NCBI GenBank assembly: GCA_948470475.1
Contig: OX419341.1
Span: forward strand, 29,338,900-29,402,899
DNA length: 64,000 bases
Direction: 5' to 3'
DNA from: Galaxea fascicularis
Taxonomy: Eukaryota; Cnidaria; Anthozoa; Scleractinia; Euphylliidae
The translations under genes were made by a program, and so were the position numbers. The stretch's first letter is position 1. Each line of letters begins with the position of its first letter. This document shows positions 11,635-24,926 of this stretch, piece by piece. The notes beneath the pieces are model-generated. The model saw only the letters and a program-made list of their open reading frames with translations, was not told the origin of the DNA and made no database searches.

Positions 11635-12562
11635 TAGTGATCTATCAACAAATAATAAACACGATAACTGAATCAAAATATATTCTATATAAGCACATGT
11701 CGAAACAGTGGTAATACAGTGAGTTTTAGGTTTAAGGCCTTTCTCTTTGCTTTTCAGTTTTTTGATGTGATGTTGCGATGCAGCAGGGATTCATTAACGA
11801 TGGGAATCAGTTTAATTGGAATTTGCTTTACACACTTGACAGTCCTTGGAAGCTTCATCTCATCATTAATCACAGCTTTAAGGCAGTTATGACCGGATTT
11901 GATTCAAAATTAAGCTGTATGGAAAGTAGTTACACTGCATACCATTTCACGACGTTTACTGTCTATTCTGTGGACAATGTGTAAAAAACGAATGGATCAC
12001 GTTGAAGGAAGTTTTAAATTCATTTTATCTTAACCAGACTCTTACCCCAAATTTACATTATCGCGAGTTATTTTTAAAAGCTCCACCAGCGACAGCAATG
12101 ATTTACTACACGATGATTTACGAGCACGAATTAATTTTTATCTACCCGCCTGAACGCATGCATGTCAGCGCTACGCATCTTAGCACAGGAGACCGAGCGT
12201 TACGAAGTCACGAACTGTTCCGCTTTTTGCTTCGATTGGTCGAAAAGTGAACATAGTTTTGATTGGATAAACACGTTGCATTAACGTTTTTGAACCCATT
12301 ACCCGCCAAATATAAAATGACAAGAAAATATGAACTGCTTGGAAACACAGTCAATCAAGGAACTATCGAAGCAAAACGTTCAATTACGCTGAAATAAGTC
12401 TTAATGACGTTAAAAGTCGTTGTGGTTCTAATTACTCTTAAACAAGAGTTGTTCTTGAAGAGCCTGTCTCGCGCCATTAACACTAACCACTGAACCAAAA
12501 CCCGCAAAACCCCTCAAGTTCCGTTCTGCAAGTGCGAACGGCGTTTTTCGTCCTACCAAAAT

Positions 12563-12736
12563 TTTGTGAAGCCGTACCAAACTTCACAAGCGCCGTCGTC
12601 CTGCCTCTGAGCAGGACAAACTTTTGTCAAGCGTAAAACTGTCAGATAATTTGATGTTTTTAAGTGCGTACGCGATTACCAAATTCAAAATTTGGCAGAG
12701 ACAAAATCTGTCGAGATTTTTGTCAGAGCCAAACAA
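12563..12736. repeat. Hairpin-rich element (at least four adjacent palindromes)
   Basis: Successive inverted repeats are TTGTGAAG/CTTCACAA (12563-12570 and 12582-12589), GTCCTGC/GCAGGAC (12598-12617), CCAAATT..AATTTGG (12679-12695) and a GGCAGAGACAAAATCT arm facing AGATTTTTGTCAGAGCC (12692-12736). The architecture resembles the element at 11339-11634, but the sequence differs. A non-autonomous DNA transposon is likely. Confidence 0.55.
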
Positions 12737-14859
12737 ATCATTTAAACCTAGTGCGTACAGGCCCAAAGAGACAACAGTTAAACTTTTATAGTAGCGGAAA
12801 TTTTGTTGACGATTCTCGAAATTTCTTGGTCGTTGTCATCTCCAAATTAATGGTTTGCTTACTAATTTTCTATTGATTATAACACGTCACAGATTGATAC
12901 AATAAGTGAACCGTGTATAACGGTTACATTAAAATGTCTTTGATAAATAGTGCGAATGCAAAATATAATGAACGACCCTTCAAAAGTAAACAAATGATGT
13001 CACTGGTATTTTTCCCTGACTTTCTACATAAATTTCCGTAGTCACTATAATTAAATAAACTGGAATCGTTTCATTTGATTCCCGCTATATCTGATTATGT
13101 ATTTTCTTGCTGCGTTTTTCCGGTAATGCAAACATTTTTGCATAATCTTAAAGCAAAAACTATCTGGAATCACAAATTTGTGACGGTTTATCTTTGAGAT
13201 CGTGCAATCCTAAAGTTCTAATGATTAGTAAAAGTCAAGAAAACTAATCACAAATGGATAGATATTGCGATTTCTTTCCACAGACTGGCGAAAATATGAC
13301 AACTGGCTAACTGAAATTGAATAACGTTATTCAAATTCCATTTCACAATAAAATCACAAGCGAAATAAAAGATGATACAAGCCAGAATTTCAGTCTGAAA
13401 TTTTCTGCATCTTTCATTCTTATTTTTTACCTTGATCAACATTTCCCTGTAATTTCGCTGTAATCTGCTATAACATGGAGCACTACCTGAGAAAGCGACA
13501 TTTTGCATAAGAAAGCTAAAAGTATGCAGCCTTTTTTCAGTATCATTTGTCGGCTTTTGTTGCTTCACCTGAACTGAAACCTTGGCTACATTTTGCATTC
13601 TGTTTATGGACTCTTTTCCACTGAACACGTGTTACAATATTTCTTCTAGATTAGCTGCTGACGCGCGTTTTTATGAACTCAACCAGCCACTTCTGAGACG
13701 CTGCTCTTTCAAGTTGGACTGTTGTTCTAAGAATTGAGCCCAAGGACGGAATTCTTTTTTGAAGTTGTCACTCATTAATACTTTATTGAACGCAATGTGG
13801 ACAGCCCCGTAAGGTCAGAGTACTTTCTCTTTAGAGTTTGCAACTTTTGCAACTCGTAAAACTTTGGCTTGTAGGTGTACCTGGAAAGCTCTTCGACACT
13901 ACACGAACCCTCTCTCCAGATCTGATGATTTGCAGCATGTTTTCAACAAGAGTGTATTGAACCATAGTGCTTCTATAATGATCTGATATAATTTGCCGTG
14001 GGGGTTTAGGTGTCAGAAAGAGAGCCAACCGTCGCCAAAATTCTTTAAATGTTCTTTGCGACCGACGAACTCTCCAAGGTGCAGTCGAGCGATTTACTAA
14101 TTGCTCCACAAGGACGACACACTGTGAAGAAATTTACAACGAAAAAGACACACAAATACACAATTACGTACAGCGAGTGCACAATATTTGCTTCTTAACT
14201 GATTCCGCAGATGCAAGGGGACCAATCGTAGATAGTATGTTCCAAGAATTTGCTGCGTATGAGTTTACAACAGCTCGCGTGAGCTCGTTACCAGTGGATC
14301 GCGTGATCGGAGTTACATTTGTTTACAAACTCGGCGGCAATGTCACTGCTAAAAACGGCTCCCGACTCAGCGTGAACAAGCGAAAATCTAGCTCCGATCT
14401 CTTGCACCCTTTCCATTTACCGAAATACATCATGCAAGTGCAGATAGTCTGCTTAAGAAGCCTTGCGCAAAAGTTCAGTTCTAAGCATTTTGCTGCATGG
14501 TCTTTCTGCGTTAAATTTCCCTTCAAACAAACGTAAAGATGGCAACTGAGAAGGCATTTTAAACGAAAATCTGCTCTCGCGTGCTACTCCCTTTTTTCAA
14601 AACAAATGAAGGTCATTGAACATAATTTACAAGAAAAGCTCTCGACTCCATTCATCGCATCATATCGTGCTTGGGGAGAGACTGCTGTGATTAGAAGCGT
14701 AATAATATTTCGGAATTTCAAAAATCACTTGTAACTAGGGTCACGCGGAAAAATAAATTCCTGGCATACCCGTACGGACGAACATTTGGAACGAGACGCA
14801 GCACCGAGAACAGCTCCAGCGAGGTCTTTGCGTAAAGTAAAACAAATCTACCAACCAAA

Positions 14860-16910
14860 ATGCTGATGTCAATGAGCAGGGTATCAACCCTATTGGTGTA
14901 CTACGCTGGTTCACTGGTTCTCCTCCTTGCGTTTTCATTTTTTCGATTTCTACAACTTTTTCCGTCTGCGCAGTGGCTCTTACCAGAGCTGATGAACAAA
15001 ATTGCTACGATCGTAATTCCTCGAGAAGACTACTGGCAGTCTCTGTTCACACCTGCTATGTTTCACTCCATGCGATCTTCAATTCTACTTGAGCTACAGA
15101 AGGCTGTTCAAGCTGGAAATCGTGCCCCAGACTCCCATGTGTTTTCAGTCGACGGCCAGTCACGTTATCGACTTTTGGACTTTGGTAAAGGAAACCGTCC
15201 GCTGGTGGTAAATTTCTGTAGCTGGACATGCCCTGTTTTCCGGGCCAAGGTCGGAGAATTCCTCAGCATTGTTCGAGAATTCGGCGACATCGCTGACTTT
15301 TTGACAGTTTACGTGGAAGAAGCTCATCCTTCTGATGGCTGGGCGTTTAAGGTAAGCAGGTCAAAACAAACACCGTGATAAGGTATCACCCATTTTATTA
15401 GTTAAGCTTCCAGTTAATGTATATAGATTCTCTAGATCGCAGCAGTCTATAATCTACAGCTGAGATCTGACAAGTAAACATCCAAACAAATTTCCTAAAT
15501 TTGGGCTCTTCAGGTGTTGTTGACTTTTCATTTTCTCATGTTGGAAAATTTGTTAAATCTGCATTTTCTGACAGAGGATCATGTGTTTCTAAACAATGGG
15601 GACAAAAGCTTGGCATTGTGAACATTTTGACTTCAGGTGAAAAACAACAATATTGCAGCATACCTCGTGTCATAAACAAAACTCGCGATTGCGAACATCT
15701 GCTTCTCGTTGTTTCATTAAAGGAATCCGAAAAAAAAAACAGTCTGCATGGAAGGCTCAACTTGCACAGGTTTGGATAGAAATCTCAAAAGAAAAAGAGA
15801 TCTAGATAGTAGCAGACATGTTGAGATCTTCAATGGGAAGCATATGAGTAAACGGTTAACAAAGGAGCTGAATTTTTGGAGTCAGCTCTTCTGAAAAGCA
15901 ATAACTTTTTTGGTTTGTTACCCTTTGGAATGTTGAACTTTGCAACTGTGGAATTTTAACATTTCGTGTACAGTATCACCTTTGGTAAAAATTCCTTTCC
16001 TTTGCCTTTCGAATTGCCATGTTAGCAGAGTTTTAACAGAGTATAAAGGGATGTGTTCAGTGGAAATAACTGAAAAAAAAAACGTGAAGGAAGATAATGT
16101 TGGACAAGAAACTGTTTTAAGCGTCTTATTTCCTTAGAGCAATTTGTTTACCGAGAGAGCTCAGTTGGGTAACAACAAACCGTTCAAATATGTTCAAATG
16201 TTTGTTGAGTAAATGGTGAAACCCCTAGTGTTGACCTTTCAAATGAAAGCTCCTTAACAGTCCTGTCTATGTCCTCTGGAAGTCGGAAAAAATGTGACCA
16301 CCCAAATAAGAGCTCCTTAGAAATACTTTAAGTGATTTTAAGTGATACTGTCCCAAACACTTTCCCAGATTGTTTAACCTCGCTTTTAGTTATGGCGGAA
16401 ATACCCCGTATTACCTTTCAAACGAAAGCAAGTAAGATCCTGTCTGTTAATTTGAGGCTCTCAACGTACACCTCAAGGGTAGTGATACTGACTCTTGTGG
16501 TACTGCCTCAAATGTTTACAATATTTCACGAAATATACACTTGAGCAATACGGATCGTTTTAGAACACAATTAAAAACTGTTCGATTTTTTATTTGACGG
16601 TATCTGCACATTTGTTTCTTTACAGAATAATGTCACCATACCAATACATCGCACACTGAAGCAAAGATGCAACGCAGTGCAACTTATGCTTGATTCTGTT
16701 GCGTTTGACTGTCCTGTCGTAGTGGACAACATGGAAGACACAGCAAACAAAGCCTATGCTGGAATGCCTATCAGACTTTACATAATCAAAGGGAGAACGA
16801 TCGAATACGCAGGGGGGGCCGGACCCATGTTTTACAGTCTGAATGAAGTGAAGGAATGGCTGCAACAAAACAGAGCAACGTGGCATAAGTATGCCAGGCA
16901 TAGAGCATAG
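14860..16910 (+). CDS. Iodothyronine deiodinase-like protein, Cys in place of Sec, copy 1
   Basis: Two exons, 14860-15351 and 16626-16910 (TAG), joined in phase 0, give 258 residues, the usual deiodinase length. Residues about 7-33 form one hydrophobic N-terminal membrane anchor. The thioredoxin-like core follows: RPLVVNFCSWTCPVF holds the active site, with C124 (TGC) at the selenocysteine position. The conserved YVEEAHPSDGWAFK ends exon 1. Exon 2 contributes VTIPIHRTLKQR with the conserved His, then CPVVVDN, PIRLYIIKG and GPMFY. Deiodinases reductively remove iodine from thyroid hormones in cell membranes. Here substrate and activity are unknown. The CxU motif of vertebrate enzymes is altered: Trp122 replaces the Cys two residues upstream and a new Cys sits at 120. 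The start is the first in-frame ATG after a stop; ATGs at codons 3 and 5 are alternatives. The intron (15352-16625) is much longer than in the other copies. Confidence 0.9.
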
Positions 16911-19900
16911 CTGTCTGACCGGCTAGAAAAACGACTTTGACCCCGTGGCTCAATCCTTGCTAACTAAACCATTAATGCGCCATGCCGTTAGTGACGATGA
17001 ATGAAATTTGTCGTTCTAGGAAAAGCACTCTCCGTACATTTGACATTTGTAACTTTTCCGACTGTGGAAGAAATACTAACGTGTGACCATTCAAACGAAA
17101 CCCAGCAGTAGTTTCCCATGGTGCTGTTTTATTGTTATGCATTACAATGTATTTCAAACTTTAAAATCAGGTACGCGTGTATGGGTCTATAGGTGTCTGA
17201 AAGTTTGACAGAGCATTCTAAAACGTTTTCAGAGTTGAACTTGTAGTTACCTTCGCCTTTCGACTTTTCAGTAGAAAACTTTGAGGTGCTGGTAGGATAC
17301 CGCCGAGCGAGACACGCGTGTAAGCCACAAGCACACTGACATGCAGCACGTGCTATTCTTAAACTCATCCCACAGAATATTGTACAAGAGAAAACAACAG
17401 TTTCATCCCCTGTTTTAATGAAGAAGCACATTGTCAAGTCAGAATCGGGAAAACGTGCATGATTTCAGGGGATTTACGTTGACGTATATGTATATACTGA
17501 TGTACATATTGTTTTTTTTTTTCAAGAAGTAACAAAACAAATTGTAGCCATAGCACTAATTTTTTCAACCGTAACCATTCTTCAGGCGACCATCATGCAA
17601 AATGAGGCGGCTACGCTAACCTTGCATTTCTTTTAATGTAAGTGGATCACGTCCCTAACCTCGAAGGAATTCAGTTAATTTGTTGAAAACAAAGAACAAA
17701 TAAAAGCAACCATTGCAGAATGTGTATGTTTGTGCCTTTCTTTGCTAGTGTATCAAAAAATGCTATCGTTATTGCAGAGAGGGAGAGAATTTTCTTGACG
17801 TCGTAGTTGGAAATTACTATATCAGATGGCTGGCATTGAAAAGGTGTGATTGAACAGCAACTATGTTAACGCCGACAAACTGATTAAAAAACAAATTTTT
17901 GGCATCAAAAGAGCTACGGGTAGCTCTAGGCTATGGTCATCGATATTCCAATCTTTCACGATGCATGTATCAGGCTGACAACCGGTTTTTTCGTCCAGAC
18001 CGCCAATGCGGACAGACTTACTGACGTTATCATGATTCAGTGTGAGCGACCATTCTGGGTGTGACGTGGCTATTAGAAACTTAATGGGTGCTTGGTTTTA
18101 AGTGGACAGTTTAAAAAACTTGTAAACAGGTAGTGACGTGAATTCTCTTATTTGCCGTCTGGTTTTGCGTCACTCGTGAGTAAGTCTAAAAGCATGAAGA
18201 CATAAACTCAATTTAATGGCTTTTTGTAAGTGTACCTGAGCCGCATGCTGCGTTTTCCTCAATTTCTGAGACTTTCGACGAAGCGCTGTGTATGTCAATG
18301 TAAACAAGTGTGATGAAATAAAAGCGATAAGTATATCAAATCATCTGAGCATGTCTGAGCAGTATATTCTTAAGCGTCTGGTTGAAAACCAACACACTAT
18401 AAAATGAAACGTACGTGAAATAGATATATGTACTTAAGAGATCTAAAAGGGGTCACCATCATCAGCGTTTGAAAATATCATAGTTAACAGCTTCAGACGA
18501 GAAAAGTAGCTTTCAATTTTTAAGGAACGCGACATCCCAATTAGAAGGCCAGAATTCTTTACATTTTCCACAGGGAAAGGCAAGACAGCGGTATGCGGAG
18601 CCTTTTTAGTGAATTATCTGTTGTCTGCATCTCAATATAGGTTGCTAAAGCTGAAAAGCCATTTCGTCTGCTTGTTACTTCGCCTAATAAGATCCGAGTC
18701 TAGCTTCTTCTTTCCAGAGCCGTGGCTCACATACGGCATGCTACTGAAGTGGTTCGATTCGACCTAATTATTTACTCCTCATTCATTGAGTACTCTCAAA
18801 ATAGCCTTATAATGTTGTTTCTCAAGTTTATATGTTGTAAACTTTATCACCTTTCTACTTTGGCATTGGCCTAAGAGGTATAGGGTTAAGCCGTAATGAT
18901 AACTCTTTTTCTCTATATCAAAAAACCAATTTATATTTTTTGCAATAAATCTGTTTTATTCCGTATAAAGTTCTCACGTTAAGATTGTTAAAGTCTAACA
19001 ATATTAACATAAGTGACCACAAATAGTTTATTTTATTTTTCGTTAAAATTGCTGTGTCATGTCCATCGCGTGAATTAGTAGTGTTTGTAGAAGTGATAAA
19101 CAGCCTCGACACGCCGGCAATGTCACGCGAACAGTTCAAAGTAACCTCCTCAGGCAAATTCCCTTTAATTTTAAATACCTAGTTCTCCACTTTACTGTTT
19201 TCAAATATTCTCTGTTTTCAAGATGCTAAAGTTCTCATAGCAGCTCATTTAGTACAAAAATTTTTGCTCAGGATTTTTTCTTCAACATGGGAAATCAACC
19301 TGCCCTACAAACAAAAGTTCTCCTCCGTCTGAATTCAAACGTTTTAGAAGTGGTCCCCTTTTTAGAATTTAGAATTTTAGGTAAACGTTTTTCAGCACAT
19401 GCAGCCACGTTAAACAATGTTTGTCTCTAGAAAGGAGAACCATAACAGAAGATGTAAGGAAGATCTAGCTCGTATTTACTGGTTGCGGTCAAACCGGCCC
19501 GATGTTTAAAACTATAGTCAAACTGAGCCAAGTTTCCCCGCGAACAATACATTCTTAAGAATCGATATGCCGTTTTAATAAACGCACACTCGAAATTTCC
19601 AGCCTCGACTTTTGGATCACTCTAAACTGTACGATGTTGGCTCCCATACTTTTAATAACAACACTTCAAATGATATAGAATCAACATTCACAGAATTACA
19701 CGGCATGAATGTCTTCACGTCTTGCTGAACATCTTGTTTGGTCGTCGCGCGCGTTAAGTTGTCTTACAAGTACTTAGACTCGCCCAATGTACTTAGGCTA
19801 ATCGCACATGCAATCACTGGGTTTTGCAAACGTTGCTTAAGCACGGAATTGTCCCAATCAGTTTTTTTAACAGTGTAGTCGCATTCTTTTTATTCAAAAC

Positions 19901-21186
19901 ATCCTTATGTTCAGTAGCTTGTGATAATTGTCAGACAGTGTTTGGTTTGTGTTTGTCAGTTTTGTAAAATTGTTACACTGACTGCGCTTTTTAAAACTTC
20001 CTGTTGTCCCGCGGCAAGAACTGTTCCGTGTTGTCTTTGTTTAAGTTACGTATCCCGTCTGTGTTGTCCTTCAGTTTGAAGACTGCCAAGGTTGATCAAC
20101 TTTGATTGAAAATAAAAAGATTGAAAAAAAACTGATAAACTGCACAACAGTCGGCTGTCGGCTCAATGGCTTGCATTTGAATAACTAGAAAACAGGTTCA
20201 ACTGATCACGAAATCCGAGTTTAAATATAATGTGTCTCCAGGTCTACAAAAAGGGCAGGTTAAAAGTGAATTTTTCCAAAACTTCGCAAAAACTGAATAT
20301 CATAAACTGATATCTCTGGGAATATGAGTCAAGTGCTATTTATCAGCAGGCCACATACTGCGGCCAAACTACTGACGAAAAGGTTGGATAGATTACCACT
20401 GAACATGTAGTTTTAAAGTTTAAAGTCTAACGCTGAATTAATCCCGAAAATCTGTTTGAATAATATTTATACAACTCTACAGTAGAAATACAAGTGAGTT
20501 CGTGGCTACCTAGTTAACAAAAATTCAGTGTTCTAAAGGAGCGTTTCAGAAGTATGTACTAAATGCATTATTTCCAACATGAGATTAAGTTGTTGAAGAA
20601 CATGTTTCCTCTTCAGAGATGACAACAGAAACTCGAACGAACAGGCAGGGATATCTTAATAAGATGTCAGTGCTTGATTTAAAGAGGCTTAGGATATGAG
20701 ACAGCCATTCCGTGATGCCCTCAGTTTCTAGATCAAACGGGGGTCACATTCGGAAACAAAACGCACAGAAGGAAACTGTGTTATGAATAAATCCAGTGCT
20801 CTCACGCACGCAGAGAAAACTTCGTTTTCAGTTGCTCTTGAGTCCCTTACAAACATTATTGAGACAACAAAACCAGGAGGGAAATATAATACAACATATT
20901 ATCTTAGAATCGCCATCCGTGCACGAGTTCGACTATCAATCGCGGTATGTTTGCGCAGCACTTGTAGTCAAGAAAAAAGCTTGTCATCCTCACGAAACCG
21001 GGGCCATGTGAAAGGTCAGATCTCTTTCGCAAGTTTTTTTTAATTCCCAGAAAACGAAATTTTTGAAATTCCTCCGCTGCTCAGTGGTATAAATACACAT
21101 CCCTCGTCGCAATCATACTCTGGCGAGCAAACTGCAAGAGCGCGCGTGTGAGCGGAACGAATTCAAAGACATATAGTCGCACCACA
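16911..21186. other. Intergenic region between deiodinase copies 1 and 2
   Basis: No gene is supported. AATAAA at 17699-17704 is a candidate polyadenylation signal for copy 1. Short open frames (for example minus 17135-17437, plus 20783-21043) show no known motif. The last 100 bases hold the copy 2 promoter. Confidence 0.55.
21088..21095 (+). promoter_or_regulatory. TATA box of deiodinase copy 2
   Basis: TATAAATA lies 92 bases before the ATG at 21187. A start site about 30 bases downstream would leave a 5' leader of roughly 65-70 bases with no upstream ATG visible. I saw no comparable TATA box before copies 1 or 3. Confidence 0.6.
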
Positions 21187-22267
21187 ATGCTGCGCAAAAT
21201 GACAGCCGTGTTTCACAACTGCGCGGGAACGGTTTTACTTTTCATTGCGTTTTTATGTCTTCGTGTGCTACGTTTTGTTCCTTACAGCAAACGGATCGTC
21301 TCCAAGCTAGCGAAAAAAATTACGACAGTAGAGCTGCCGATCGAAAGCTACTGGAGTTCACTATTCACATGGCACATGTTTCAAGCTGTGCGCTCTACAA
21401 TTCTGCACGACCTTCAAAAAGCAGCAAAACAAGGCCACCGCGCGCCGAATCCGTCCGTGGTTACTGTGGATGGAACTTCACATTCTCATCTTCTAAATTT
21501 TTGCAGAGGAAACCGCCCCCTTGTTCTCAACTTCTGCAGTTGGACATGTCCCATTTTCAGAGCGAGAGCGCAAGAGTTTCTCGACATTGTGCGTAAATTC
21601 AATGATGTGGCCGATTTTCTAACTGTCTACATTGAAGAAGCGCATCCGTCCAATGGGTGGGCGTTTGAGGTGAGAAGAACAATCCCTGCTAAGCCGTAAA
21701 CCTTTCTATTCTGGCTAAAGTACCTTCTAACCAAAGTCAGATCTTTAGCCCCATAATATGTTTATGATTTTCGAGTCTGCGGCAGTGATACCTTTTAGAG
21801 TGAGACCATTCAACAAAAGCTATAAAGCCGACGTCGCCTTTGTGAATAGTATGGCTTTTACTCCAAGGCAGAGTTTCTAAAAAAACTTGTAGATCTATAT
21901 TCTGGCCTTCTTGGATCTTTATATTTTACTTTATCGTTAAGTAGAGGAGCGCTGCGGAACTAACGTTTCCATTCTTTTCTAGAACAACGTAGTCATTCCC
22001 AAGCACGAAACCCTGGAGCAAAGATGCCAAGCTGCGCGCCTTATGTTAAGCTCCGTCAAATTCGACTGCCCTGTGGTAGTGGACACTATGGACGATGATG
22101 CATGCAAAGCCTTCGGAGGATTGCCTATTAGACTCTACGTCATCAAGAACCACAATGTGGAATATGCCGGTGCTATGGGACCCACGTATTATGCACCAAA
22201 CGAAGTGGGGGAATGGCTGAAAAAGCACAAGGCTGAATCAGTGAGAACTGGCCGTCAAAGGGCGTAA
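21187..22267 (+). CDS. Iodothyronine deiodinase-like protein, Cys in place of Sec, copy 2
   Basis: Exons 21187-21669 and 21983-22267 (TAA) join in phase 0 to 255 residues. ATG 21187 is preferred: the frame stays open upstream to 21148 but has no earlier ATG. Layout matches copy 1: hydrophobic anchor at about residues 10-30, RPLVLNFCSWTCPIF with C121 (TGT) at the selenocysteine site, VYIEEAHPSNGWAFE ending exon 1, then VVIPKHETLEQR, CPVVVDT and PIRLYVIKN. It shares with copy 1 the unusual CSWTC motif (Cys117, Trp119, Cys121), so the two are tandem duplicates. The intron has the same position and phase but is only 313 bases. A TATA box lies 92 bases upstream. Conserved catalytic Glu/His positions suggest a working thiol enzyme; the substrate is unknown. 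Confidence 0.91.
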
Positions 22268-22906
22268 AGAGCCAGCTATAAGACAAACGAAAAATTGCTT
22301 GTGTGCTGTCACTTCACGCGCACAAAAGTTTACTCTCTCGTTTCATGAGAGTACCCCATTGAAGGGCGTTATGGCTTATGTTAAGCGAAGAGCCTAATAC
22401 TCGTGGAGAGTCTGCTAACGATGACTGTTACTCCAGACTTTCTCACGTCCCAGAAAGCAGCATGAAAATTCAATTAGTATAAGGTGTCCTAATCCGGAAA
22501 GTTTACCCAAGCAAACACATTGTAAATTGCCGGCAAAAAAATGTTTTCTTATAAAGCCTCAAATTTTCCAAGGAATTTCCTGAAAACGTCTGAGGACGGA
22601 TAAGAATGGTTTTAATTTCTGGTTAGATTTTACGCTTCTCAAAACAAAGCGATCCTTTGTCATTTTGTGTTCATGCTGGACTGTGGTTGTAGCCAAGTTT
22701 GTTTTCTTAACAGATCAACAAGCAAGCCGTTTAAGGCGCGGTCACAGATCTTTAGAAATAACTTCTTAGAAAGTCGCGTCAATTTTAATTCCCAGTTCAG
22801 TGTTATATATAATAATTGATGAAAGAATAATGCCTTTGTAAGCTATTGTGTCATGTTATGATCAGAGGAGAGCCGTACATCATCCAGGAATTAATAAATC
22901 AGTGTA

Positions 22907-22912
22907 AATAAA
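22907..22912 (+). terminator. Candidate polyadenylation signal, deiodinase copy 2
   Basis: AATAAA at 22907-22912, with another at 22893-22898, about 640 bases after the stop codon. Assignment to this gene is inferred from position only. Confidence 0.35.
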
Positions 22913-24830
22913 GTATCTATGAGTCCTCAATATTTTACATCGTTCTAGTTCGCGAAATCGGAATCTAGATATCCTCTGTTTTCATCTTATACGCATCATG
23001 TTAATCCTTGGAACATATTACACTGAAAGGAATTTTCTTTAGCGAGCTGATGGATCTGTCAGTTCCAGATGATTAAGACTGATTGCGTGCATTGGAAATG
23101 TAGCCTATGTTGACTTTTCCCGCCCCGCTGAAGGTTAAGTCAACGGACAGTCGTTCTGAATGTTTCAAATCTTATTGAGATGTCCTATCACTTAATAATT
23201 CTTTGAAATTGGCCAAAGCATCTATACAATCCCTCAAAGTTTCGTAATTGCGGGGAGAGTTTAATGCACGATATTTGCTACAAACACGACACGCGAGCTG
23301 AGCAAACGTGGTCAACAGACACATAACACACTTAATTAATATTACTGTGTTCAAAAGCGAGGACCGGAAGGCACTGGTAACTGTTTACAATTCCTTTGTT
23401 GAGGCTTTCCGTGTATCAGACATTTAAATGGACACGTTGAGTTTTTTGTCGCGTGAAAGAGGGACAACAAGAATTTAATCAGTAGATGCACGATCGTATC
23501 CTCGTTTGGCAGCATTTTAACCAGCAATCAGTTTAACACTCGAAGTGTCGGTCGTGGCTGCTGTAGTCTTAAGTCAATTTTCAATTAACGCCTGTCAATC
23601 ATCGCCAACAATCAATGCGTGGCTATGCTCGTACTAAAACGGGCTTGATATCATTCATTGAAAGAATCTCTGCTAAATTCGAGAACAAGTTGTCGAGACT
23701 TTCAGCTCGCTAATTCCCCTGAAAGTCTGATAAAAATGATATCGTGACTGGTGCTGGGAGAGTGAAGTATCTGTTTCTTTTGACACAAATTAGGTGTTAA
23801 TAATCATTAAGAATGAGTGATGAAACAATGAAACGATGACGGAAATAGCCTCTAAACAAAACAAGTTCAAGTGGCCGAAGGGCAATCAATTTGGAACAGT
23901 TTCTGCAAATAAAAAAGACTGTGTCGGCATTGGCGATCTATTGTCACATGTGTCGACCATGGCAGTTGGTGTCGTAATTCGTCAACTTTACACTGAATCA
24001 ATGTTGGCAAAACGGTGCCTGCAAGTCCGACTGCTTTCATCGAAACACAAATCCTTGTCGGCCAATATTTGCTAAGCCCTCAAGATTAACTACGTAAAAG
24101 GTGGGAAATAAGTGCGCGGAAAATTGACTTATGCGGGTCACTGAAAGTGAACTAGCTCATTACTGGCACCTCAAAAGCGACAGTCACAATTACTTTCAAT
24201 TTCCTTTTTCGTTAACAGCGCAGTAGGAAGTTCTCTTAGTCCATCGTGTATGTTATCCTTGCACGCAGTAATATGCACGCAAAGTTTATCTTTCAATGTT
24301 ACCGCCCCAGTGCCTCAAATAAAAAAAACATGGATTTTGTTTTTGACAAATTCCACTCAGGAAAAATGAAAAACGAAGATCAGTACCGAAAAGTACGGAT
24401 AAATTTAAAAACACGTCTTGGATAACTTTCAAAGACAGGGTCTAAAGTAAGGAACACGAAAATTTGGCTCAGGTTCTTGCATTTACTAACAATTTTTTCA
24501 GCACTTACGTAAAGGTGAAATGGATGCCATGCTTTGCGCTTAAACGGTGGCACGAACTAGTTGCGGCGGCCGGGGCCGGGGAGATATCACGCCCTTATAT
24601 GTGAAGTACTCATCGATACCGAGGTGAATAATTGTCATGATGTGCACTCAATTACAAACTTTAGTTTGAAAAACTGAAGAAGAAACTCGCATGCATGCCA
24701 AATTCAAAGCAATATTCAAATTTAGCAATGAACTGCAACTGACATTATCCGGAATTTGAACAGCCAATTACAGTAGAGGAAGCGAAAACACTGCCCCCAA
24801 GTAGTATAACTTATAGAAGAAATTCCATTC

Positions 24831-24926
24831 AAATGAAGACTGATCCTCGCAGTTGTGTACGCAATTATATGCAATTGCGTAAAGAAGCCTGAAAAAAATT
24901 CAGGACTTCAACAGGGTTTGAACCCG
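24831..24926 (-). repeat. tRNA-derived SINE fragment, copy B
   Basis: Direct repeat of 3923-4013. This copy reaches GGGTTTGAACCC, which on minus contains a B-box-like GGTTCAAAC. The A box and most of the tRNA-like head are missing, so it is truncated. Confidence 0.6.

Larger units (their letters stand above)
5615..14859. other. 9.2-kb gene-free interval between UBE3A and the first deiodinase
   Basis: The interval holds the UBE3A 3' UTR at its left end, then the repeats listed separately between 6474 and 12736. The longest open frames (plus 14177-14536, 119 codons; minus 13248-13628, 126 codons; minus 13831-14109, 92 codons) have no motif I recognise, no adjoining exons and no conserved look. 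I do not call them genes. Confidence 0.55.

Noticed and set aside
14177..14536. 119-codon plus frame upstream of deiodinase copy 1
   Set aside because: No recognisable domain, no adjoining exons and a mirror frame on minus; length is within chance for AT-rich DNA with two overlapping frames.
21148..21186. 13-codon upstream extension of deiodinase copy 2
   Set aside because: Begins with GTG; the ATG at 21187 fits the TATA position and the lengths of the other copies.
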